64,000 nucleotides of DNA from Corynebacterium bovis DSM 20582 = CIP 54.80 (GTDB lineage Bacteria > Actinomycetota > Actinomycetes > Mycobacteriales > Mycobacteriaceae), in assembly GCF_030408615.1 (NCBI RefSeq), contig NZ_CP047187.1, positions 1,922,001 to 1,986,000 on the forward strand, in the 5' to 3' direction. Positions 28,599-35,382 of the stretch are shown here, one piece after another (position 1 is the first letter of the stretch; each line of letters begins with the position of its first letter). The notes under the pieces are model-generated. The model saw nothing but the letters and a program-made list of their open reading frames with translations, was not told the DNA's origin and searched no databases. The position numbers were made by a program, and so were the translations under genes.

Positions 28599-28943
28599 GT
28601 CGCGGAGGCTGAGCCGCTGACGCTGACCCGCGGGGGCCGGGGAAACCCGCGGGGGCCGGGGGACATTGGCGGGGATTCCGGGGGGCTCGACCCGCCGGGA
28701 CCGGGGGCGGGGCTGGGGGGCTTCGCCGGGGACCCGGGGTCGGGTTGAGGGGTGGGGCCCGGGGGCCGGCTCCGCGGGCAGGTGCCCGGGGGCCGGTCTC
28801 CGGGGAGAGAGACAACGTGACCCGGGGGATGAGTCACTCACGACGCCGCCTCTCCCCGCCTCCGCGCTCCCCCGGTCCCGCCCGCCGGCGCCGTCGGGCG
28901 CGCGGATGGTGAGAGTTCCCGGGGGCTGCTCCCCCGGGTTGGC
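28599..28943. other. G-rich intergenic DNA before the low-GC island
   Basis: Non-coding, extremely G-rich on the plus strand, with several copies of CGCGGGGGCCGGG and CCCGGGGGCCGG. It ends abruptly near 28940, where base composition falls. A gene terminator is not clearly visible. It marks the host side of the accessory-region boundary. Confidence 0.6.
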
Positions 28944-29198
28944 CTAGAAGGCTGAACAGCTACACAAGGCCTCAAGCCGCAATTGGCCCCCGAGGTAGAG
29001 AAATGCCCACAGGGCCGTAGATACATGGTCGCAGCAGAGGCTCAGATCAGAGCCTTGCGAAGACGCTCCGCTCGGCGCCCCTCGCCACGCGCGGAAGACC
29101 AGACAGGCGAACTCAGCTGACAGCGTGACGAGCCTCACTGTCAACACGCCCTCGACAAGCAGAAGGTGTTCGGCCAGGCGAGAAGCCCAGTGGCACAT
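28944..29198 (-). pseudogene. Truncated ORF at the low-GC boundary, possible McjB/transglutaminase-like fragment
   Basis: An 84-codon frame starts at an ATG preceded by a GAGGGGGGGG tract and stops exactly where GC-rich DNA begins. It reads MCHWASRLAEHLLLVEGV, a hydrophobic helix, then FRAWRGAPSGAS and LYLGGQLRLEALCSCSAF. By eye the RGAP segment and the Leu-Gly-Gly-Gln/Cys-Ser region loosely recall the N-terminal half of lasso-peptide B2 (McjB-type) peptidases, which are longer. The similarity is weak and needs a profile search. It could also be a chance frame. It is divergent from the peptide gene. Confidence 0.3.
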
Positions 29199-29559
29199 CC
29201 CCCCCCTCAAGCACTGCCCTGTATCGACAGGTCAGACAACCGAGTACAGCACGCCACCAACGATACACCCCCACATGGGGGCACATTTTTATAGGATCGG
29301 CACCCTCCCTTTTACGGGACACCCCACGCCGGCCCCACAAGAAAAGTCGAACCTAGGGACGAAAACAACTGGCCACAATGCCGAACGGAGAAGTACCAAT
29401 ATAGACATAGTGACACCTCTCTCTCTTTGAGCGACTGACGTTATAAGCATCTGGAAATAATCGCCCAAGACCCTAGACCGCGGGCTTCAGGTCCGCTATC
29501 CTGATCGCAGGGAATTCCCCCAACCCACCCCAGAACACCAACGACAGGAGGTGAAAAAG
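29199..29559. other. Low-GC leader region of the peptide operon
   Basis: A 361-nt AT-richer region between the truncated minus-strand frame and the short peptide gene. Open frames on both strands exist but show no start signals or recognisable products. It should hold the promoter(s) for the operon. The best candidate is listed separately. Confidence 0.55.
29474..29502 (+). promoter_or_regulatory. Candidate sigma-A promoter of the peptide operon
   Basis: TAGACC (29474-29479) and TATCCT (29497-29502) are separated by exactly 17 nt, about 58 nt before the short ORF. Both hexamers deviate from consensus, so this is tentative. Confidence 0.4.
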
Positions 29560-29625
29560 ATGAAGAACGTCACCGTTCGCCGAGCTGACAAGCTCGAGGC
29601 AACCGTCCACTGGATCGTCTTCTGA
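29560..29625 (+). CDS. Putative 21-aa RiPP precursor peptide
   Basis: The ORF has AGGAGG 8 nt before its ATG, the best ribosome-binding site in the region. It encodes a peptide with a basic N-terminal part (MKNVTVRR), a central ADKLEA and a hydrophobic C-terminus TVHWIVF. It has no Cys or Ser and two Thr, which argues against lanthipeptide or azole chemistry. It stands 106 nt before an MccB-like adenylating enzyme, with a hairpin between, as mccA does in microcin C operons. MccA peptides end in Asn; this one ends in Phe. Translation is well supported; the role as substrate is inference. It could instead be a regulatory leader peptide. Confidence 0.75.
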   Translation: MKNVTVRRADKLEATVHWIVF

Positions 29626-29648
29626 CGCACCAACAGAAGGTAGAGAGA

Positions 29649-29681
29649 CCCGGTGATCCATACTGCGTACGGATCACCGGG
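29649..29681 (+). terminator. Hairpin between peptide gene and MccB-like gene (attenuator-like)
   Basis: CCCGGTGATCC (29649-29659) pairs perfectly with GGATCACCGGG (29671-29681). TAC/GTA inside the loop can extend the stem. No U-run follows, so it may be a leaky terminator, a stabiliser of the upstream mRNA, or both. Such a site would set the peptide-to-enzyme ratio. In microcin C operons a hairpin lies at the same place. Confidence 0.7.
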
Positions 29682-29731
29682 ACTCCGTGACTTTCGAACC
29701 GTTTTAAGGCCAAGTTGAAAAAGGGTATCAA

Positions 29732-30862
29732 ATGTTTGAATCTTCCAGTCGCCCCACTATAAAACCAATCTATCCCGTATACAGGCTCGACAGCGAAACG
29801 TTCCGCATTGGCGCCCAGATCGGTATCACGGCGGAGTTCCACGACCCAGACGCAACCCTGTGGACTCTCGTCTCCATCATGGACGGACGGACAACAGCGG
29901 AGATCGTGCAGGAAATGACAGGTCGATTCCCGGACCTTGACGAAGGCGATGTCCTTGACGGGATCAACCTGCTTCACAACGAGGGCTTTGTTGAAGACGG
30001 CAGCGGACCTAGTCGAATCTTTGGCGCACGCCTACAGCCTAACATCAGCTATTTTAGCCATTTCTCCAGCCCGGAGAAGTCTAAATATGACGTTCAAAAT
30101 GCCATCAAAGACACAAATGTTCTTCTTTTGGGTCTCAGCGGAGGCGGATCCAATATCTTGACCCTGCTGGCCGGCATCGAACCCAAGTCGATCACCGCAG
30201 TCGATTACGATCGTGTCGAGGAAGGGAATCTTGGTCGTCAATTTATCTACCGCGAGCATGACATCGGGACACTCAAGACTACAGCCGCAGCAAACGCACT
30301 GGCGGAGATGAACTCAAACATTGCCTTTCACGCGGTGAACGAAAAAATCGAATCGCCGAGCCAAGTCACAGACCTCCTCCACGACAACGATATCGCGATT
30401 TGCGCAATCGACGAACCCCCCTTCAAGGCCCAACGCATCGTAAACAAGGCCTGCATCCTGGCCGGCAAGCCGTGCGTTTACGGCGCTTCGCAGGTGAGCC
30501 ACGGACGAGTATTCACAATCATTCCGGAAGAAACGGGATGCTTTGACTGCTTGAACATTCACTACAGTCAGCGCGACCCCCAGTTCCTGAGCCAGTTTGA
30601 GGGATTTGCGGAATCTAAGTTCGATCCGCCATCGATCGCCTACGGACCTGCGATGTTCACGCTAAGCGCTACGATCGTCGACGAAGTTGTGCGGACGATA
30701 ACAAGCTATGCTCCTCCGCGCTCACATGGACTCCAACTAGAGGTTGATTACGAAGACGGGTCGCAATCACAACACCCTTCCTGGCCCCGATTCGCCGACC
30801 TTTGCCCAACGTGCGGAGCCGGCGACGAGTCGCAGTGGCCGATTTTCTCACTTTATGGATAA
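29732..30862 (+). CDS. MccB/ThiF-type peptide-adenylating enzyme with N-terminal RRE-like domain
   Basis: The 376-aa protein has an N-terminal segment (about 15-92) resembling the PqqD/RRE winged helix that binds leader peptides: IGITAEFHDPDATLWTLVSI, then GRTTAEIVQEM, then DVLDGINLLHNEGFV. The E1-like domain follows: glycine loop GLSGGG (134-139), VDYDRVEEGNLGRQ with Asp158, Asp160 and Arg169, and AICAIDEPP with Asp227. Zinc ligands are C270xxC273 and C358xxC361. The FDPPSIAYGPAMFTLSATIV stretch parallels MccB of microcin C. No rhodanese or cyclodehydratase domain. Expected activity: ATP-dependent adenylation of a peptide C-terminal carboxylate. Codon use and GC differ from the chromosome. 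Starts at ATG after AAAAAGGG. Confidence 0.88.
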   Translation: MFESSSRPTIKPIYPVYRLDSETFRIGAQIGITAEFHDPDATLWTLVSIMDGRTTAEIVQEMTGRFPDLDEGDVLDGINLLHNEGFVEDGSGPSRIFGARLQPNISYFSHFSSPEKSKYDVQNAIKDTNVLLLGLSGGGSNILTLLAGIEPKSITAVDYDRVEEGNLGRQFIYREHDIGTLKTTAAANALAEMNSNIAFHAVNEKIESPSQVTDLLHDNDIAICAIDEPPFKAQRIVNKACILAGKPCVYGASQVSHGRVFTIIPEETGCFDCLNIHYSQRDPQFLSQFEGFAESKFDPPSIAYGPAMFTLSATIVDEVVRTITSYAPPRSHGLQLEVDYEDGSQSQHPSWPRFADLCPTCGAGDESQWPIFSLYG

Positions 30863-30887
30863 GGCACACAACGGAAGGAGGCGTATC

Positions 30888-31856
30888 GTGAATCTGAAAC
30901 CCGTGTCAGCACGAAAGCTGCGGTCGGGAAGTTGGGTAGTCGTGGCCGACGGATCAGCCCCGCTCGTAATGACTGAAGAATTAAAGGACGAGATGATCCA
31001 CGGCGAGATTGACTCCTGCGAGCTTTCTCTCGACTTACTACGGGAATCGGGCTTCATTGCGGATTCTGCGACCACCTGCCCGAGCATCCCGACAGCGGAC
31101 GACATCCCTCTCGGGACGATTTCAACTCCCGCTCTCTGGACCATCGGCAGGCTGTCCGTGCTGACGTTGACAAAGCACTTCATCACGTTACGGCGTAAAC
31201 CTCTTTCAGGTCCAGGAAAAGCGCCTGCATCAGTGGTTCGTTTTTTATTGTCTGCAGTCGCTAGCGGCGTGTTGGGATCTATCCCCCACGAGGCCTCCCA
31301 CATATATTTTGGTGCCGCATGGAGAAGCGGGAAAAACCCCCTTCACGTTTCCGTATTGAAGGGTACGGCAACAACGTCACTGACACATGTCTGGACCTGG
31401 GGAGTTCGTGAACGATTGACTGCCGTTAGTTCCGGGATTATTATCGATTTGGCCAGCTTGGCAGCCCTGGAGTTGTTGAACAAACGTAAACCATCCAGTC
31501 TGTTGTCAGTTGCGTCGTCGATGACTGCAGCACGCTTGTCACTCCAACTCCGCTTCCACCGGAACTGCGACGGACGGCATATTGCGATGTTACTCATTGA
31601 CAACCCGGATATCGCGGCCGAATGTAGGGACTTCGCTAAAACAAAGTCGCTGGCGTCAGCACCTCGCGAAGTTAAGCTATGGTTCACACTCGAGGCTATC
31701 GGTAGACTTATAGAGGTTTCCTCAATTTTCTACTGGATAGTTCGGCCCGCACTTAGAATGATCAATAGGAAAGCTGGCATCCGACATCGCGCCCCCTTAA
31801 TGCGACGCATGTTGGCACCGTATTCGCGGCTGGGATTCATGGAAGGGAAACCTTGA
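30888..31856 (+). CDS. M50-like membrane zinc metalloprotease with N-terminal extension
   Basis: GTG 30888 follows GGAAGGAGG closely and gives 322 aa. Residues 1-65 (RSGSWVVVADGSAPLVM ... LDLLRESGFIAD) are soluble and may be a degenerate PqqD-like peptide-binding domain. The IPHEASHIYFGAA motif gives HExxH at 134-138 next to a membrane helix. NCDGRHIAML (226-235) supplies the second M50 motif with Asp228. At least three hydrophobic segments are present. M50-like proteins occur in several RiPP clusters, cutting leaders or acting in immunity. Stop overlaps the ABC ATPase start (TGATG), so the operon continues. Exact function unknown. Confidence 0.75.
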   Translation: MNLKPVSARKLRSGSWVVVADGSAPLVMTEELKDEMIHGEIDSCELSLDLLRESGFIADSATTCPSIPTADDIPLGTISTPALWTIGRLSVLTLTKHFITLRRKPLSGPGKAPASVVRFLLSAVASGVLGSIPHEASHIYFGAAWRSGKNPLHVSVLKGTATTSLTHVWTWGVRERLTAVSSGIIIDLASLAALELLNKRKPSSLLSVASSMTAARLSLQLRFHRNCDGRHIAMLLIDNPDIAAECRDFAKTKSLASAPREVKLWFTLEAIGRLIEVSSIFYWIVRPALRMINRKAGIRHRAPLMRRMLAPYSRLGFMEGKP

Positions 31857-32803
31857 TGGCTATCACCAAAACTGCCAACGATGCAGTGTGCCTTAAGAAC
31901 ATCCGTAAGACCTACCGCGGGTCGACCACGCCGGCGAACGACGGCATCACCCTGACCTTCTCCCCCGGCGAGGTCATCGCGCTCATCGGCCACAACGGGG
32001 CGGGCAAGACCACCCTGCTCGGCCAGATGTCCGGCCTGGTCGCCCCCGACTCGGGCAGCATCCGGTACCGCGACCGTGACCTGACGCGGGACCCGTCCTT
32101 CGCCCGGACGGTGACCGCCATGATGCCGCAGGCCGGCACACCGCTGACCGGGGTGACCCCCCTCCAGGCGGTCACGTCCATCGGGCGGATCCGCGGGTAC
32201 GGCGGACCCGCGGCCCGGCGCGCGGCGGGGCAGCTCGTCGACGCGCTCGACATCGGGGACTGGGCCTCGACCCGCGGTGACCGGCTCTCCGGCGGCATCC
32301 GCCGCCTGACCTGCTTCGCGATGGCGACGATCGCCCCGCCGCCGGTGCTCCTCATCGACGAGCCGACGAACGACGTCGACCCCACCCGCCGGCCCCTGGT
32401 GTGGAGACACCTGCGGGCCCTCGCGGACGACGGACACGTCGTCATCGTCGTGACCCACAACCTCAACGAGGTCCAGGAGACGGCCGACCGTGCCGTCCTC
32501 CTCCACCACGGCCGGGTGCGCCTGGACACGACGTCGGCGGAGCTCGCCGCCGACAGCGACCCGCGGTCGGTGCGCATGACCGTCCGGACCCGCGACCCGA
32601 CGGTCCGGGCACCCGCGTCCTGGGGCGGCTCGTGCCACACCGACGACGGCGGGCTCGTCGTCGACGTCGAGCCCGCCGACCTCGGGACCGCGACCACCTG
32701 GGCCACCGCCCTCGTCCGCTCCGGGGAGGCGGACGGGTACAGCGTGTCCCCCGCGTCCACCTCGCTCGAATCGACCTACCGGAGGCTCACCGATGACCAC
32801 TGA
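31856..32803 (+). CDS. ABC transporter ATPase 1 of the peptide operon
   Basis: The 315-aa protein has Walker A GHNGAGKTT, Q-loop in MMPQAG, signature LSGGIRR, Walker B VLLIDEPTNDVDP and H-loop THN, so it should be active. It has a 75-residue C-terminal extension after the ATPase core. ATG 31856 overlaps the M50 stop. Codons up to about residue 20 share the AT-richer composition of the upstream genes, while the rest is at chromosomal GC, so the gene straddles the composition boundary. It overlaps the next permease gene by 11 nt. Confidence 0.9.
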   Translation: MAITKTANDAVCLKNIRKTYRGSTTPANDGITLTFSPGEVIALIGHNGAGKTTLLGQMSGLVAPDSGSIRYRDRDLTRDPSFARTVTAMMPQAGTPLTGVTPLQAVTSIGRIRGYGGPAARRAAGQLVDALDIGDWASTRGDRLSGGIRRLTCFAMATIAPPPVLLIDEPTNDVDPTRRPLVWRHLRALADDGHVVIVVTHNLNEVQETADRAVLLHHGRVRLDTTSAELAADSDPRSVRMTVRTRDPTVRAPASWGGSCHTDDGGLVVDVEPADLGTATTWATALVRSGEADGYSVSPASTSLESTYRRLTDDH

Positions 32804-33572
32804 CCCGGTGACCGTCGTCCCCGCGGACCCGCTCCCCCGGACCCGGTGGGTGACCAGCTGGCTGGCGCTCGTGCGGTGGAGTGTGATCCGGCACGCGTAC
32901 TTCCTCCCCGTCGTCGCGGCGGTCCAGGTCCTGTTCTCCGTGGCGGTGATCTACGGGATCCCCCTCATGCTCCCGGCCGTCGACGAGACGACCGCGCGGT
33001 ACGTCTCCACCGGGACGTGGACGCTGTGCACGCTCGCGGTGGGCTGCGTGCTGGCCCCGCAGCTGCTCAGCGTGTCCAAGGTGGAGGGGCTGCTCGACTA
33101 TCAGAGGACCCTGCCGGTCCCCCGGTCCGCGCTGCTCATGTCCGACGTCCTCGTCTGGCTCGTGATCGCCCTGCCCGGGATCGTGTCCGGCATCGTCGCC
33201 GCGCAACTCCGGTTCTCCGGGTACATCACGGTCACCCTCACCGTGGTTCCCGTCATCCTCGCCTGCCAGGTCACCGTGCTGCTCATCGGGTACGCCCTGA
33301 CGTTCTGGCTTCCCGCGGACGCGAGTTCCCTGGCGACCCAGGTCATCCTCATCGGGTCCCTGCTCTTCTCACCGATCGTCTACCCCTCCGACCGGCTGCC
33401 CGGGTGGCTCGTCACCGTGCACGGGTACCTGCCGTTCGTTCCGGTCAGCAGGGTGATCAGACACTTTTCCTTCCCCACCGACGGCGTCCCGCTCGCTCCG
33501 GTGTCGGTCATCGTCGTCTGGACCGTCGTCGCCTACGTTCTGTGCCTCGCGGCACTGTCAAGGAGAAAATAA
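32793..33572 (+). CDS. ABC-2 type permease 1
   Basis: A 259-aa integral membrane protein with six hydrophobic segments (about residues 30-50, 68-88, 112-140, 150-180, 187-205, 230-252), the layout of ABC-2 exporter permeases. It contains the conserved loop YQRTLPVPRSALLMSDVL. Its ATG overlaps the end of ATPase 1, so the two should form one exporter complex. Substrate presumably the modified peptide or an immunity target. This is inference. Confidence 0.85.
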   Translation: MTTDPVTVVPADPLPRTRWVTSWLALVRWSVIRHAYFLPVVAAVQVLFSVAVIYGIPLMLPAVDETTARYVSTGTWTLCTLAVGCVLAPQLLSVSKVEGLLDYQRTLPVPRSALLMSDVLVWLVIALPGIVSGIVAAQLRFSGYITVTLTVVPVILACQVTVLLIGYALTFWLPADASSLATQVILIGSLLFSPIVYPSDRLPGWLVTVHGYLPFVPVSRVIRHFSFPTDGVPLAPVSVIVVWTVVAYVLCLAALSRRK

Positions 33573-33575
33573 CCG

Positions 33576-34307
33576 ATGGATCGATACCCGATTCTCAGTA
33601 CGCAGAGCCTGGCGAAGAGCCACGGCAGAAAAGTTCTCGTCCACCCCACCACGATGGAGATCCTCCCCGGGGAGGTGTGCGCCCTCATCGGACCGAACGG
33701 CGCCGGAAAGACCACACTGCTCAAGACCGTGTGCGGGTTCGTGCAGCCGACGTCGGGGACCGTCCTGGTCGACGGCCAGCCCCTGACCACCGCCACCCGC
33801 ACCACACTGCTGCCCCGGATCGGCGTCGTCATCGGCCCGCTCGAGGTCCCGAAGCGCACGACCGCCCGGCAGGTGCTCGAGCGCCACCTGCGGCTCATGG
33901 GCCGGACCGGTGACGACCCGGTCGAGCCGATGCTGCGGCGCGTCGGCCTCGACTACGCCGCCGACCTCCCCGTGAACAGCTTCTCCCTCGGCATGAAGCA
34001 GCGACTGTCCATCGCCCGCGCCCTCGCCCACGGGCCGTCGCTGCTCATTCTCGACGAACCCACCAACGGCCTGGACCGGGACGCCGTCGACGGCCTGAAC
34101 GACATCCTCACCGAGATCGCCGCGCAGGGCCACGCCGTCATCCTGTCCACCCACGTCCGGTCGGACATCTCACTCATGGCCCGGACCGCCTACATCATGC
34201 ACCGGGGCCAGCTGGGCCGGAAGTTCGACCTCACCACCATGCCCGCTGAGGGTCCCGGCTCCCTCGACGACGCCTACCGGGCCGCCACCACAGGAGGACA
34301 CCAGTGA
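33576..34307 (+). CDS. ABC transporter ATPase 2 of the peptide operon
   Basis: A 243-aa ATPase with Walker A GPNGAGKTT, Q-loop region replaced by PRIGVVIGP, signature FSLGMKQRL, Walker B LLILDEPTNGLD and THVRSD as H-loop. The SLGM signature is typical of the BcrA/LanF group of drug-export and self-immunity ATPases. AAGGAGAAAATAACC precedes the ATG. It overlaps the following permease by 4 nt (GTGA). With the next gene it may serve self-immunity while pair 1 exports, or vice versa. Confidence 0.9.
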   Translation: MDRYPILSTQSLAKSHGRKVLVHPTTMEILPGEVCALIGPNGAGKTTLLKTVCGFVQPTSGTVLVDGQPLTTATRTTLLPRIGVVIGPLEVPKRTTARQVLERHLRLMGRTGDDPVEPMLRRVGLDYAADLPVNSFSLGMKQRLSIARALAHGPSLLILDEPTNGLDRDAVDGLNDILTEIAAQGHAVILSTHVRSDISLMARTAYIMHRGQLGRKFDLTTMPAEGPGSLDDAYRAATTGGHQ

Positions 34308-35009
34308 AAACCATGATCGCGACAGAGTTGAAGCAGTACCGGTCGACCCTGGTCTACCTCTTCCTCGCCGGCTTCGTCCCCGTCCTGCTGTTCCTCTACT
34401 TCTTCGGCGCCATCAGCAGGGCGGACTCCGACCCTGACGCCGCGGCGTTCCTCGACTACCACCTCGTCGTGAACCTGTCGCTGACCGTCACGCTCGGCGT
34501 CGTGTCGGTGACCGGCGCGGTGGTGTTCGCGCGGTCCGTCATCGCCGACTACGTCGGCGACCGGCGCATCGCGCTCTACATGTACCCGTACGGCCGCTCG
34601 CCCCTCTTCACCGCCAAGACACTCGCCGCCCTCATCGCGATGGGCATGGCGGCGGTCGGCACCGTCGCCGGCATCATCGTCTTCATCCTCGCGCAGCAGG
34701 CGTGGGCCGTCATCCCGGACATGCCGCTGGCCGAGGCGCTCGTCTACGCGTTCGGCGCCTCCGTCAGCACCGCCATCCTGTCGCTCGCGCTCACCGTCCT
34801 GTCCGGGTGCATCGGCATGTGGTGGCGCTCCCCCCCTGGGGTGCCTGATCACCGGCGTGATCCTCGTCTGCATCTGCGGCAACAGCGTCGGGATGTCCTC
34901 CTCCTCGTCGCTGGGCGTCTCCTGGTTGACGACGGGCGTCGCCGTGGTCCTCGCCCTCGTGGGGGTGTTCGTCATCCGTCGCCGGACGGACACCGACGAC
35001 ATCCTCTGA
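34304..35009 (+). pseudogene. ABC-2 permease 2, frameshifted at a C7 tract
   Basis: The frame opens well (MKTMIATELKQYRSTLVYLF) and gives six-segment permease sequence up to about residue 174. Seven Cs at 34830-34836 then throw translation out of frame into an unrelated Arg-rich tail. Dropping one C restores membrane sequence (LGCLITGVILVCICGN ... VVLALVGVFVIRRR) to a stop at 35009, giving 234 aa and a normal family end. It is either a real loss-of-function or phase-variable mutation, or a homopolymer sequencing error. Partner of ATPase 2. Confidence 0.85.
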
Positions 35010-35032
35010 CGCACTGCTCGTCGGACACGCGA

Positions 35033-35061
35033 AAACCCCCGGTCGCTGAGACCGGGGGTTT
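35033..35061. terminator. Bidirectional terminator at the end of the ABC operon and tRNA-Ala
   Basis: AAACCCCCGGTC pairs perfectly with GACCGGGGGTTT around the loop GCTGA. It lies 24 nt past the restored permease stop and 11 nt past the 3' end of the opposing tRNA gene. The minus-strand side is followed by TTTT. Confidence 0.9.
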
Positions 35062-35072
35062 GTCGTTGATGG

Positions 35073-35145
35073 TGGAGCTAACGGGACTCGAACCCGTGAC
35101 CCCCACACTGCCAGTGTGGTGCGCTACCAGCTGCGCCATAGCCCC
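35073..35145 (-). tRNA. tRNA-Ala (anticodon GGC)
   Basis: A 73-nt cloverleaf: acceptor GGGGCTA with TAGCTCC, D-arm GCGC/GCGC, anticodon arm CCACA-CTGGCAG-TGTGG with anticodon GGC, and T-arm ACGGG-TTCGAGT-CCCGT. CCA is not encoded. Its 3' end faces the accessory region. Confidence 0.97.
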
Positions 35146-35382
35146 GTTGCATGACCTTCCGGGAGCGTGTCCCGGCTGCCGTGCGAACGATCTACACCGT
35201 ACACCGCCGCCGGAACGGGGAACAAATCCCCAGGTCATTCACCAATTCGGCGGTTCCGGGGCGGTGGGCGGCGATTGCGGTCCGGGCCGGGTGAGGTCCG
35301 GGCCGGTCGAGGTCCGGGCCGGCGGAGGGCCCTCGGGGGACCGGGTGCCGGCGGCACCGGACCGGGTGCCGGCGGGGCGGGC

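Noticed and set aside
28599..28943. Copy of the tRNA-Ala 3' end as a left attachment site
   Set aside because: I scanned the G-rich DNA and the junction for the tRNA 3' sequence and saw none; no integrase gene is present.
29113..29340. A 75-codon minus-strand frame overlapping the truncated ORF
   Set aside because: Overlaps the better frame at 28944-29198 in another register and has no start signal.
29125..29430. A 101-codon plus-strand frame in the low-GC leader region
   Set aside because: No ribosome-binding site, no recognisable features, Thr/Pro/Ser-rich; the RBS-equipped ORF at 29560 is a much better gene.
29560..29625. Lanthipeptide or thiazole precursor
   Set aside because: The peptide has no Cys or Ser, and no LanM, LanB/C, YcaO or lasso cyclase is encoded nearby.
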